This document shows, in pieces, positions 18,404 to 27,666 of a stretch of 64,000 nucleotides of DNA (position 1 is its first letter; every line of letters starts with the position of its first letter). This stretch comes from Brenneria alni (GTDB lineage Bacteria; Pseudomonadota; Gammaproteobacteria; Enterobacterales; Enterobacteriaceae). Below the pieces are notes generated by a model. It did not search any database and had not been told where the DNA came from. It saw only the letters and a program-made list of their open reading frames with translations. Location of the stretch: the NCBI RefSeq assembly GCF_003666245.1, contig NZ_MJLZ01000002.1:124001-188000 (forward strand). Direction: 5' to 3'. Made by a program: the position numbers and the translations under genes.

Positions 18404-21265
18404 TTGAAATATCTCGCCTCTTTCCATACAACCTTAAAAGTTTCCCGTTATTTGTTTCGGGTGCTGGCAATGATGCTGTGGGTGCTCGGCGCGCTGATAT
18501 CCGTTTTTTATATCAGCAAGATACTAAATGAAAAGGAGTCGGAACTGCGCCAGGAGTATAACCTGAGTTTTGATCAGTCTCAGGGGTATATTCGTCACGC
18601 CGCCGATATTGTTCGTGAGCTTAAATATTTAGCCGCCAACCGGCTGATGAACTCTGCCGGTATTCAACGTCAACCGACAGATGACGATCCTGCGTTATCT
18701 ATTTATCCGTTATATCCCGGTGCAAATTGTTCGGTTAATTACGGGGAAAGTAATACTCCCTTGGCGTTGTTAAATGATTTTTTTTATGGCTGGCGTGAAA
18801 ATTTTTCTGCGGTATACGACCTTAATCGGGTTTTTTTTGTTGGCGGCGATCGTCGGTGTATGGTGGATTTTGGTATCCGCAACCCGTCGCTTGACCGCGA
18901 TAACCTGCTTAAAAATGTTCAGGATCGCTTTCTGGAGCAAAAAAATGCCGTCCAGTCAGTCGTGCGGGATGAAACCGTTTACTGGATTACGCCGGCATCA
19001 ATACCGGATGTCGGTTATTTGTATGCCCTGACGCCAATTTATGCCGGTAATAAGCTGGAAGTGATTATGGGGATTGAGCAGACAATCCGCCTTGATGATT
19101 TCGTGACCTTAGGGAAATTCCCGATAAGTGTAAAGTTGCTCAATCAATATAACCAGACTGTTTTGCAGTTTTCTGAGGGGGCTGGTCGCTACACCTCTTC
19201 TGTGAGCAATTATCCGGCAGACCATAATTACTTTGGTTACGTGAATGGCTATGATGAAATTATTCTGAAAAAAAACCTGCCGCCCACCTCTTTCAGCATC
19301 GTTTATTCGCTGCCGCTAAAAGTATTACTGTCCCATATTGGTACGCTGATCGTTAATATGGTGGTGCTTAACGCACTGTCTGCCATATTGCTGTTTGTGC
19401 TTGCATGGCTCTTTGAGCGGAAAATGTTGTTGCCTGCTGAAGTCAATGCTTTCCAGTTAGGAGAAAACGAACAGTTCAATCGCAAAATTGTGGCATCTGC
19501 GCCTGTGGGTATTTGTATTTTGCGGATCAATGACGGCACCAATATTCTCAGTAATGAGTTGGCGCATAATTACCTGAATTTGCTTACCCATGAGGATCGT
19601 CTGCGTATTACCCGCATTATCTGCGAGCAGCAATCTAAATTTGTCGATGTGATGACCAGCAGAAACCATCACCTGCAAATCAGCTTTGTACACTCCCGTT
19701 ATCGTAATGAGAACGTGGCAATTTGTGTGCTGTTGGATGTCAGCGCCCGTGTCAAAATGGAAGAGTCGCTACAGGAAATGGCCAATGCCGCGGAACAGGC
19801 GAGCCAGTCTAAATCGATGTTTCTGGCAACGGTAAGCCATGAATTGCGCACGCCGCTCTATGGCATTATCGGTAATCTGGACTTGTTACAAACCAAAGCC
19901 TTACCCAGGGATGCGAACCGTCTGGTTGCGGCGATGAATAATTCATCCTCGTTACTGCTGAAAATTATCAGCGACATCCTCGATTTTTCCAAGATTGAAT
20001 CTGAACAGTTGAAAATTGAATCCTGTGAATTTGCCCCACATGAGGTCATCAGCCATATCACCAGTAATTACTTACCGCTGGTGGTGAAAAAACGTCTTTC
20101 GTTGTACTGCTTTATTGACCCGAATGTGCCGGTGAGCCTGTCTGGCGATCCGGTGCGTTTACAACAGGTTCTCTCTAATCTGTTGAGCAATGCCATCAAA
20201 TTTACCGATACCGGATGCATTATCTTCCAGGTGGGCTGTCGAGATGGTTACCTGGAATTCCAGGTGCGTGATACCGGGGTGGGGATCCCGTCCCGCGAAA
20301 CCGTGAAACTGTTTGATCCGTTCTTTCAGGCGGGGAGCGGCGTTCAGCGTCATTTCCAGGGCACGGGGCTTGGGCTGGCCATCTGTGAAAAATTGGTCAA
20401 CTTAATGGATGGCGATATCACCATTGAATCAGATCCTGGGTTGGGCAGTCTGTTTGGTATCAGGCTTCCCCTCTATAAAGCACGTTATGTCCCGGTGGCG
20501 ATTAATGCCGGTTTGCAGGGAAAAAGGTGCTGGCTTATGGTGCGCAATGCTCGGTTGGAGTCTTATCTGCTGGCGCTTTTATCGGCGCACGGCTTACAGG
20601 CTTGCCGCTATCAGCGCCAGACGATCGCCATAGATGATGTGATCATCAGTGATTATACGGTTTCGCTGGCATTTGAGGTGCGGGCGCATATTTTGATTAG
20701 TGGTTCGCATACCGGATCAGCACAGGAAATCCGCCACGGACATTGGGTGCATAGCACCTCTACGCCACATCATTTGCCTGATTTGTTGGAGAAAATTTAC
20801 CGCTCGGATACCAATGACACATCGCATTCAACACTCTCAACACCGTTGACCAATTATGGCCGTATCGAGAATGGCGACATCATGATTCTGGTGGTGGATG
20901 ACCATCCGATTAACCGGCGTTTGCTGGCGGATCAGCTTGGATCGTTGGGATATAAGGCGATGACGGCCAATGATGGTGTAGATGCATTGAGCGTATTGAG
21001 TAAAAATAAAATTGATATTGTGCTGACAGACGTCAACATGCCGAATATGGATGGTTACCGATTAACCCAACGGTTACGTGAATTAGGGCAGACTTTCCCG
21101 GTTATTGGCGTTACGGCGAATGCGCTGGCGGAAGAAAGGCAGCGCTGTTTACAGTCGGGTATGGATAATTGTTTATCAAAACCGGTGACGCTGGATATCT
21201 TGCAGCAGACATTGTCTGATTACAGTAATACGGTGCGTCAGGCCAGAGAGGCTTCAGCAACCTGA
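18404..21265 (+). CDS. rcsC: Rcs phosphorelay hybrid sensor kinase RcsC
   Basis: Inner-membrane hybrid histidine kinase of the envelope-stress Rcs system, 953 aa. Two membrane helices (about 20-41 and 310-335) flank a periplasmic domain. A PAS-like/linker part (HEQFNRK-type ENEQFNRKIVASAPVGICIL) precedes HisKA with His479 in VSHELRTPL, an HATPase domain (NLLSNAIKF, DTGVGIP, GTGLGLAI), the ABL domain, and a receiver with Asp876 in LTDVNMPNMDG. The start is TTG at 18404, giving the family N terminus KYLASFHTTLK; an ATG at 18299 overlaps the gyrA terminator and is rejected. Phosphate passes to RcsD and then RcsB. Convergent with rcsB. Confidence 0.95.
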   Translation: MKYLASFHTTLKVSRYLFRVLAMMLWVLGALISVFYISKILNEKESELRQEYNLSFDQSQGYIRHAADIVRELKYLAANRLMNSAGIQRQPTDDDPALSIYPLYPGANCSVNYGESNTPLALLNDFFYGWRENFSAVYDLNRVFFVGGDRRCMVDFGIRNPSLDRDNLLKNVQDRFLEQKNAVQSVVRDETVYWITPASIPDVGYLYALTPIYAGNKLEVIMGIEQTIRLDDFVTLGKFPISVKLLNQYNQTVLQFSEGAGRYTSSVSNYPADHNYFGYVNGYDEIILKKNLPPTSFSIVYSLPLKVLLSHIGTLIVNMVVLNALSAILLFVLAWLFERKMLLPAEVNAFQLGENEQFNRKIVASAPVGICILRINDGTNILSNELAHNYLNLLTHEDRLRITRIICEQQSKFVDVMTSRNHHLQISFVHSRYRNENVAICVLLDVSARVKMEESLQEMANAAEQASQSKSMFLATVSHELRTPLYGIIGNLDLLQTKALPRDANRLVAAMNNSSSLLLKIISDILDFSKIESEQLKIESCEFAPHEVISHITSNYLPLVVKKRLSLYCFIDPNVPVSLSGDPVRLQQVLSNLLSNAIKFTDTGCIIFQVGCRDGYLEFQVRDTGVGIPSRETVKLFDPFFQAGSGVQRHFQGTGLGLAICEKLVNLMDGDITIESDPGLGSLFGIRLPLYKARYVPVAINAGLQGKRCWLMVRNARLESYLLALLSAHGLQACRYQRQTIAIDDVIISDYTVSLAFEVRAHILISGSHTGSAQEIRHGHWVHSTSTPHHLPDLLEKIYRSDTNDTSHSTLSTPLTNYGRIENGDIMILVVDDHPINRRLLADQLGSLGYKAMTANDGVDALSVLSKNKIDIVLTDVNMPNMDGYRLTQRLRELGQTFPVIGVTANALAEERQRCLQSGMDNCLSKPVTLDILQQTLSDYSNTVRQAREASAT

Positions 21266-21316
21266 ATGCCCTCGACTGGTAAGGGGCAGGGGCTAACCCA
21301 TTGAAGATTTTGTCTC

Positions 21317-21343
21317 ACTCCCCCCCTGAGAAGGGGAGGGAGT
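21317..21343. terminator. Hairpin between convergent rcsC and rcsB
   Basis: Arms ACTCCC-c-CCCT (from 21317) and AGGG-ga-GGGAGT (to 21343) around a short loop, placed between the two converging stop codons. Probably a bidirectional terminator; there is no clear T tract on the rcsC side. Confidence 0.6.
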
Positions 21344-21360
21344 CTGTCATGGGGTTTTAC

Positions 21361-22017
21361 TCACTCTTTTTCTGTTTGCGTTGAGTTGCCGTTAACCGAA
21401 GAGAGGTAGTTCAGCAGCGCAATATCGTTATCCACACCTAATTTTGTCATGGCGGATTTTTTCTGGCTGCTGATGGTTTTGATACTGCGGTTAAGTTTCT
21501 TGGCAATTTCGGTTACCAGAAAACCTTCGGCAAATAAGCGTAAGACTTCGCTTTCTTTCGGCGACAGGCGTTTGTCGCCATAACCGCTGGCGCTGATTTT
21601 TTCCAACACTTTGGAAACGCTGTCCGGCGTAAACTTTTTACCTTTCTGCAAAGCGGCCAATGCCTTGGGTAAATCGGTCGGTGCGCCCTGTTTTAGTACA
21701 ATACCTTCAATATCCAAATCCAGCACGGCGCTCAGAATGGCCGGGTTATTGTTCATGGTCAGAACAATAATCGAGAGGTGTGGGAAATGACGTTTAATAT
21801 ATTTAATTAAAGTAATGCCATCGCCGTATTTATCTCCCGGCATCGACAAATCTGTGATTAAAACGTTGGCGTCCAGTTTCGGCAGGTTATTGATCAATGC
21901 TGTCGAGTTTTCAAATTCACCAACCACATTGACCCATTCAATTTGTTCAAGCGACTTTCTGATGCCAAAAAGGACAATAGGATGGTCGTCGGCAATAATT
22001 ACGTTTAGGTTACTCAT
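21361..22017 (-). CDS. rcsB: Rcs response regulator RcsB
   Basis: DNA-binding response regulator, 218 aa, controlling capsule, motility and envelope genes, alone or with RcsA. The receiver domain (residues 1-125) has the acidic pair in IIADDHP and the phospho-Asp in LITDLSMPGDKYG. The LuxR-type HTH is SPKESEVLRLFAEGFLVTEI and KKLNRSIKTISSQKKSAM. The start MSNLNVIIADD overlaps the end of rcsD by 8 bp. An exact 16-bp copy of the start (ATGAGTAACCTAAACG) lies immediately upstream, but its ATG is in the rcsD frame. Confidence 0.97.
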   Translation of the reverse strand: MSNLNVIIADDHPIVLFGIRKSLEQIEWVNVVGEFENSTALINNLPKLDANVLITDLSMPGDKYGDGITLIKYIKRHFPHLSIIVLTMNNNPAILSAVLDLDIEGIVLKQGAPTDLPKALAALQKGKKFTPDSVSKVLEKISASGYGDKRLSPKESEVLRLFAEGFLVTEIAKKLNRSIKTISSQKKSAMTKLGVDNDIALLNYLSSVNGNSTQTEKE

Positions 22018-22033
22018 CGTTTAGGTTACTCAT
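22002..22033 (-). repeat. 16-bp tandem duplication of the rcsB start
   Basis: ATGAGTAACCTAAACG occurs twice in a row on the minus strand (22033-22018 and 22017-22002). The upstream copy is read in the rcsD frame as MSNLNDE-stop; the downstream copy starts RcsB. Confidence 0.95.
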
Positions 22034-24808
22034 AGGTTGGCTACCTTGCTGCATCCCTTCTCCGTTCAAGTCGCTGGTGTGTTGGCTGCGCTTACTTACC
22101 CGAATCACTTCTGATGTAAGCTCATCGGGATTCGCCCGCTTGCCGCTTTCCTGCACCTTGAAATCTACTGGATGCAATAATGCACTGACAAATCCTCCAA
22201 TTTCATGGAGGTTATTTTCGATCTGTACACTGTCGTGCGCGGTAATATGCTGTTCAAGCTGCTCACACAGTTGTTTGCCGGGATGCAGGTTTAACATGGC
22301 AAACACGCCTTTCAGCCGATGTGCCGTTTGTGCAAGTGACAAAAAATCGCCCTCTTGCGCCTCAGTATACAGTCTCTTTAAATCATCCGGTACTGTCTCA
22401 ACAAACAGGGCATAATAATCACTTGATGCCAGTTGGTCGGCGTAAAAGCCGATATCGTGACTATCCCCTGTCGGCGCCGTATCCACTGGCGTTTCCAACT
22501 GTTGCTCAATCAACTTAAGCAATGCTTCCAGCAATAGCTGGCTGATATTATAATTCACCCGCAACCGATCGGGCCCCAGAGGAATTAACGCGGTATCATC
22601 GCCACTGAGCAATATAGAAGAGTTCGCCGTTCTTTGCGGATCGTCCGTGATGCACAGGTCTGCTTGTTGATTGATCTGACGGTCATCAACAAGCAGATAG
22701 TTGGCCCCCCAGCCAGTAAGCAGATGGCTGACAATGTGCCGTACTTCATCTGACGTGATATCCAGCAATACAGTGATGCCCTCCAGCAGTTTCTCTTCTT
22801 CAACCGGGAGGGCTTCCGGCTCCAGTTTTACCGTCAGAATATAGTGTGTTCCAAGCCCGGTTTTACTGTGGATATTCAACTTGCCGCCAAGTTTATGGCA
22901 GAGCTTATTGCACAGGAATAGGGTCAATCCTGAATTTTGACTGAAGCGATCGGATGTTGTTGGATTTAAAAAGGGGTAATTAAGATTATCCTGCTCGCTT
23001 CCCGCTATATCGGCGCCGGTATCGCTGACCCGAACAATCAGTTTTTCTGGCGCATTGCTATCATGATCGACGGAAACCGTAATCTTGCCGTAGTCGGTAT
23101 TGGTAATCGCATAATTTAGCAGCAGCGACAGTATTTTTTTCAGCAGTTCACTATCGCCCAGATAGGTTTGATTAATATCCAGTTTGTAGTGATTAATCAG
23201 GCAAAGCCCTTTTTGATTAATTCTTGGCAATAGCTCCAGTAATAGATTATCGACTATTGCCAATGGGGAGAAACTGTCGTTGGCAGGCTTCCATTCCTGC
23301 GTTTCCAGTTTTTCCTGCAAAGCGATATTCTCCAACAATTCAAGGGACTGGCCTGCCTCTGTCAAGAGTTGCTGAATGATCTGCTGTTGTTCGGCAATAT
23401 CATCGGTATGGCGAATGGAAAGTATATTTTGACGCAGAGAAAGCAGCGGCTGTTTGAATTCATTGAGTAGATTTCTGAACAGATGTCTCCTGGCCTGGAC
23501 ATTTTTCTCATATTCACGCTGGGCCAACTGAAGCTTTTTATTAACCAGAATCTCTTTATCCTGTTCACGCAGCAGAAATAGACAATAGTCCGGTGAATAT
23601 TGACTGCGGAACTGACGTATTTCATACATCTCATTATTCACCGTGACCTGAACAACGCCCTGATGCTCATCGGCCATATTAGTGATTTTTTGCAGACTGA
23701 GATGTGGCAACAAATTCTCTGCCTGCTCGTTCTGCATAATAACTTTGTTGCTGCTAAAGTCATAAATCAGTATGCCCAGAGGAATTTGACCAAGCGCTTC
23801 ATCATAGATATTTATCTGCTTGCGCAGGCGTTGTGATAAATCTTCGCCAGGGTGAGCATATTTGTGACGGAAAATATAAAAGCCGGAAAGGGTCAGGATC
23901 AGTAATGCCAGATTCAGTAATAGCAGCCAGACATTATTATGCAGCATATCAATGACCAGCGATTTTATTGGGATCTGGAACACCATTTTTACCGGTGCAT
24001 TGACCAGCTGAGAAGATATCTCAAGCAATGAACCATTCAACTGGGCAACGGCCATATCTTCATTACTGTTATTGGTGTCAAGACCGGTTGGCGTGTCTTG
24101 CCGCAGAATGAAGTTTTCACGCGGCATATTGTCTGGGATCAAATCGTCAATAGGTAAATCGAAAGCAATAATGGTTGCCAGATGACCGGGCTGATTAAAT
24201 GTGGTGCGCAGGGTGAAATAATAATCGTTGTAAAAACGCAGCTTACGGATAGGGGAGAAACTTTCACGCTCGTCTAATACATTAGCCTGTTGCAGCATTT
24301 CTGTCCGGCGCGCTTCGGCAATCGCGGTGATATAACTGCCCCGAAACTGGGATGAGATGTCTTTCAGCGTCTGGGTTGAAATCATCGTCAGACTGTTATC
24401 GATGCCGTTAAGATAGTACATGGAATAGACATCGTTTTCCGCGCCCCACAGAATGTCCAGATAGCGTGATATTTGGCGTACGGAATTTAAGGTCGCTTTA
24501 TCATGTTGGCCGAATATCAGGGCATCGGTTTTTTGACCGTTTTTCTCCACGTAAAAAACATTCGGCATCAGATTAATGGAGTTTATATTAGGCTCACTGG
24601 CAGGCGTATCGCCATTCAGATTGCCATAAATCTGATAAGTAAAAAAACGATAAGTATCGATGCGTTTTTGTACACCCCGAGCAATATCCGTTAATGCGTG
24701 TTTTTTATATGTCAGCCAGTTACTGAGGTAGTTATAGCCAAGCATGCCGGTTATAAGGAGCAATAGCATGATAAACAGGGCAAAATAACGAATTATTATT
24801 GCGGGCAT
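22010..24808 (-). CDS. rcsD: Rcs phosphotransfer protein RcsD with a repeat-encoded C-terminal extension
   Basis: Inner-membrane phosphotransfer protein between RcsC and RcsB, 932 aa (E. coli 890). An N-terminal membrane helix (IIIRYFALFIMLLLLITGML), a periplasmic domain and a second helix near 295-315 precede a degenerate kinase-like HATPase region. The Hpt domain has phospho-acceptor His830 in AHRLKGVFAM. The family sequence ends near FVSALL (878); the last 54 residues come from an ERIC-like element and a duplicated rcsB start. The start has CAGGAG 9 bases upstream, 16 bp after the MFS gene stop. Confidence 0.95.
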   Translation of the reverse strand: MPAIIIRYFALFIMLLLLITGMLGYNYLSNWLTYKKHALTDIARGVQKRIDTYRFFTYQIYGNLNGDTPASEPNINSINLMPNVFYVEKNGQKTDALIFGQHDKATLNSVRQISRYLDILWGAENDVYSMYYLNGIDNSLTMISTQTLKDISSQFRGSYITAIAEARRTEMLQQANVLDERESFSPIRKLRFYNDYYFTLRTTFNQPGHLATIIAFDLPIDDLIPDNMPRENFILRQDTPTGLDTNNSNEDMAVAQLNGSLLEISSQLVNAPVKMVFQIPIKSLVIDMLHNNVWLLLLNLALLILTLSGFYIFRHKYAHPGEDLSQRLRKQINIYDEALGQIPLGILIYDFSSNKVIMQNEQAENLLPHLSLQKITNMADEHQGVVQVTVNNEMYEIRQFRSQYSPDYCLFLLREQDKEILVNKKLQLAQREYEKNVQARRHLFRNLLNEFKQPLLSLRQNILSIRHTDDIAEQQQIIQQLLTEAGQSLELLENIALQEKLETQEWKPANDSFSPLAIVDNLLLELLPRINQKGLCLINHYKLDINQTYLGDSELLKKILSLLLNYAITNTDYGKITVSVDHDSNAPEKLIVRVSDTGADIAGSEQDNLNYPFLNPTTSDRFSQNSGLTLFLCNKLCHKLGGKLNIHSKTGLGTHYILTVKLEPEALPVEEEKLLEGITVLLDITSDEVRHIVSHLLTGWGANYLLVDDRQINQQADLCITDDPQRTANSSILLSGDDTALIPLGPDRLRVNYNISQLLLEALLKLIEQQLETPVDTAPTGDSHDIGFYADQLASSDYYALFVETVPDDLKRLYTEAQEGDFLSLAQTAHRLKGVFAMLNLHPGKQLCEQLEQHITAHDSVQIENNLHEIGGFVSALLHPVDFKVQESGKRANPDELTSEVIRVSKRSQHTSDLNGEGMQQGSQPMSNLNDE
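22065..22175. repeat. ERIC-like palindromic repeat inside the 3' end of rcsD
   Basis: The element has outer ends TTCAAG (22065) and CTTGAAATCTACTGG (to 22172). Its core, GCGAATCCCGATGAGCTTAC on the minus strand followed by GTGATTCGGGTAAG, has the ERIC layout with CCCGAATCAC/GATTCGGG arms. It is translated as the extra tail of RcsD. A shrunken copy with the same ends lies at 52238-52275. Confidence 0.8.
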
Positions 24809-24824
24809 TGATTAACGCTCCTGA

Positions 24825-25994
24825 TTAACGGATAACAGCACGCGCACTGGCGCTGACAAGCAATAATAATAGCGCGACGCAGCCAAATGCCACCGCCAGG
24901 CTACTTGCCTGCGCGATAAAGCCCAGTAGCGTCGGGCCAACCAGAATACCAGCGTAACCGACGGTAGTAATAGAGGCGATAGCCAGATTCGCCGGCATGA
25001 TTTTTTGATTACCCGCTGCACTAAAAAGGATAGGAACCACGTTTGATGCGCCGATCCCTACCATCACGAAACCCAGAATAGCCGCCGCCGCGTGGTCGAT
25101 GCTAATGGTCAACAGCAGGCCCAATGCCGCGCACAGGCTGCCGCCGGTAAGGATGGCATAACGTCCCAGCGCATTGACGATGCGATCGCCATTCAGTCTG
25201 CCCACCGTCATCGCGACGGAAAACGCCGCATAGCCGATACCTGCCTGCGCACTGTTCAGGTTGCGCTCTACGGTTAAAAACAGCGCGCTCCAGTCCAGTA
25301 TGGCGCCCTCGGCCAGAAACATAATGAAGCACAGCAGACCGATAAACATCACCCAGCCGCGTGGGATCACAAATAGCGGGCCGCCCTCAGCCTGATTGGT
25401 GGTACGCAGCAGATGACGTTGCGCCAGAGACAGCAGCATCAGGAACAGGGCGACAATAATCAGAATCGCCGCCACGGGGGACAACCCCAACCACAGCAGA
25501 ACGCTGACGCCACCTGCGCCCGCTATCCCGCCAATGCTGAAAAATCCGTGAAAGCCGGACATCATTGCCCGGCCACTGGCCTGTTCAACAGTGATCGCCT
25601 GAATATTCATTGATACGTCAATCATGCCGATGGTCGCGCCGAAAAAGAACAGTGTGATCGCCATCAGCGGCAGCGTGTCTGCTTGTGTCAGCATAGGCAA
25701 CACCAGACAAAGCAAGGCGCTGGCCAGTAATATCACGGTTCGGCATCCCAGTTTGCTGGTTAACAATCCGGTAAGCGGCATTGCCAGTAACGAACCTATG
25801 CCAAGAGCAAGCAACAACATCCCTAATGAAGCGTCACTGATTGCCAGGCGATTTTTGACAAAAGGCACCAGCGGCGCCCAGGAGGCCATAGCAAAACCCG
25901 CGACAAAAAAAGTGATGCGCGTGGCTGCCTGCGCCTTTCTGCCTGGCTGTTGTTGTTTTATGCCGGATTCTTCAGAATTCAGTGTGGTACTCAT
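24825..25994 (-). CDS. MFS transporter, YbjJ-like
   Basis: Inner-membrane major facilitator, 389 aa with about 12 helices. N-terminal part: MASWAPLVPFVKNRLAIS, then GTGLLTSKLG-type loop 2-3 (PLTGLLTSKLGCRTV). Helix 4-5 region: FFFGATIGMIDVSMNIQA, similar to YbjJ and the fucose-permease side of the superfamily. The substrate is unknown. The stop is 16 bp from the rcsD start and the rcsD Shine-Dalgarno site directly follows it, so the gene is probably co-transcribed with rcsDB. In E. coli no such gene precedes rcsD. Confidence 0.88.
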   Translation of the reverse strand: MSTTLNSEESGIKQQQPGRKAQAATRITFFVAGFAMASWAPLVPFVKNRLAISDASLGMLLLALGIGSLLAMPLTGLLTSKLGCRTVILLASALLCLVLPMLTQADTLPLMAITLFFFGATIGMIDVSMNIQAITVEQASGRAMMSGFHGFFSIGGIAGAGGVSVLLWLGLSPVAAILIIVALFLMLLSLAQRHLLRTTNQAEGGPLFVIPRGWVMFIGLLCFIMFLAEGAILDWSALFLTVERNLNSAQAGIGYAAFSVAMTVGRLNGDRIVNALGRYAILTGGSLCAALGLLLTISIDHAAAAILGFVMVGIGASNVVPILFSAAGNQKIMPANLAIASITTVGYAGILVGPTLLGFIAQASSLAVAFGCVALLLLLVSASARAVIR

Positions 25995-26193
25995 AACCTG
26001 AACGACACTACCTAATGGACGTTATAAGGGCTTCTTTCTACCATAATTGCGTTGCTGAATCGAAGAGTTCGTGACTTCAAGCCGTCCGATGGCCGGATTA
26101 TCAGATAAGGGAACGCAAGTTGTGTAAAAGATGAGCGGCGAGTTATCCGCTTTATCCTGCATAACCTCTCACCCACAGCGCCTTTTTTTCCCG

Positions 26194-26199
26194 TATAAT
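26194..26199 (+). promoter_or_regulatory. Likely -10 box of the menF promoter
   Basis: A perfect TATAAT lies 33 bp before the menF start, after a T-rich stretch. I see no convincing -35. The 237-bp gap 25995-26231 holds nothing else I recognise. Confidence 0.45.
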
Positions 26200-26231
26200 C
26201 CCGTGCTTTACGTTAGGATACCGGGGTTACG

Positions 26232-27560
26232 GTGAAACAGCTTTCCGACCTGTTGCGGCATATGCAGCAGGATTTGCGCCAACCACAGCCTGCAAGCGCT
26301 GGTTTCAGACAGATAACACGTTCATTGACTATCAGCGAACCGTCTGAACTGTTGCCGTGGCTGGCAACACAACCCGTCTATCCGCAGTTTTACTGGCGGC
26401 ATCGTCAGGAAAGTGAAGAGGCGGCGGTTTGTGGGCGGGTGTGTGGTTTTCAGCATATTCAGGCTGCCGAAGCGTTTCTTTTGCAGCAAGGTTGTGGCCG
26501 CAACGTGCGGATCTGGGGGATGAATGCCTTTAACCAGACACCCGGAGAGAGAGGACCGGCCGTATCTCCCAGCTATCTTTTTTTGCCTCGCGTCGAGTGG
26601 CGGCGGCAGGGCAATAAACTTAGCCTGCAAATTAATTTATTCAGTGAAACCTCATTACAGCAGGATGCGGATGAAGCGTCGGCATTCGTCAATTTGCTGC
26701 TGCCGGGGCGTCCACTGTTACCCTTGCAGGCCGAAATTAGAACGGTTGATCATCTGCCGGATCGCCAGAACTGGATCAATCTGCTACAGCAGACGCTGCT
26801 GGATATTGCCGCCGGGGAGCTGAAAAAGGTCGTTCTGGCAAGAGCAACGACGTTAACTCTGAAACAGCCGTTGCCGGCAACAACCTTGATGGCGGCCAGT
26901 CGTGCGGCCAATCACCATTGTTTTCATTTTATGCTGGCGCATGATGCCCGGCAGGCGTTTCTCGGTTCCAGTCCTGAGCGGCTTTATCGTCGCAAGGATA
27001 CGCAGCTCGAAACCGAGGCGCTGGCAGGCACGGTGGCGAGCGATAAAGATGAGAGTAGGGCCGCAGCCCTTGCCAATTGGCTAATGAAAGATACGAAAAA
27101 CCAGTGCGAAAATAGACTGGTGGTGGAAGATATTTGTCAGCGCTTGCGGCAGTCGGCATTATCACTGAATGTGATGCCGCCGGAAATTGTTCGTCTGCGC
27201 AAAGTGCAGCATCTGCGTCGTACCATTCAGGCGGTGCTGAGGGAAAGGTCAGATGTCGTTTGTTTCAATAATTTGCACCCCACAGCGGCGGTGGCCGGTT
27301 TTCCCAGAGCTGTTGCCCGTCGTTTCATTGCCGGGCATGAGCCGTTCGATCGCGGCTGGTATGCCGGTTCCGCCGGTTATCTCTCCCGCCAGCAGTCAGA
27401 GTTTTGTGTGGCATTGCGTTCGGCTGAAATCAGCGACAATGTCTTGAAGCTGTATGCCGGTGCCGGAATTGTGGCCGGTTCTGATCCAGAACAGGAATGG
27501 CAGGAACTGGAAAATAAGGCTGCCGGGTTAAAATCCCTGTTAGAGGGTGATATATCATAG
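26232..27560 (+). CDS. menF: Isochorismate synthase MenF
   Basis: Converts chorismate to isochorismate, the first step of menaquinone synthesis; 442 aa. The chorismate-binding domain fills the C-terminal two thirds: LKKVVLARATTLTL, HFMLAHDARQAFLGSSPERL, the ETEALAGTVASDKDE motif with metal-binding Glu, and a final segment with GWYAGSAGYL and YAGAGIVAGSDPEQEWQE. The start is GTG at 26232. Leads the men operon; menD follows after 106 bp. Confidence 0.95.
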   Translation: MKQLSDLLRHMQQDLRQPQPASAGFRQITRSLTISEPSELLPWLATQPVYPQFYWRHRQESEEAAVCGRVCGFQHIQAAEAFLLQQGCGRNVRIWGMNAFNQTPGERGPAVSPSYLFLPRVEWRRQGNKLSLQINLFSETSLQQDADEASAFVNLLLPGRPLLPLQAEIRTVDHLPDRQNWINLLQQTLLDIAAGELKKVVLARATTLTLKQPLPATTLMAASRAANHHCFHFMLAHDARQAFLGSSPERLYRRKDTQLETEALAGTVASDKDESRAAALANWLMKDTKNQCENRLVVEDICQRLRQSALSLNVMPPEIVRLRKVQHLRRTIQAVLRERSDVVCFNNLHPTAAVAGFPRAVARRFIAGHEPFDRGWYAGSAGYLSRQQSEFCVALRSAEISDNVLKLYAGAGIVAGSDPEQEWQELENKAAGLKSLLEGDIS

Positions 27561-27666
27561 TTTTGTTTTATGTCTGTTGTGCCCGGCGACGCTTTATATC
27601 AAAGTCGGCACTGTGAAAAAATATCATCATTACAAAAATCTGCCACCTAGAGCTGTTGAGTGAAGA

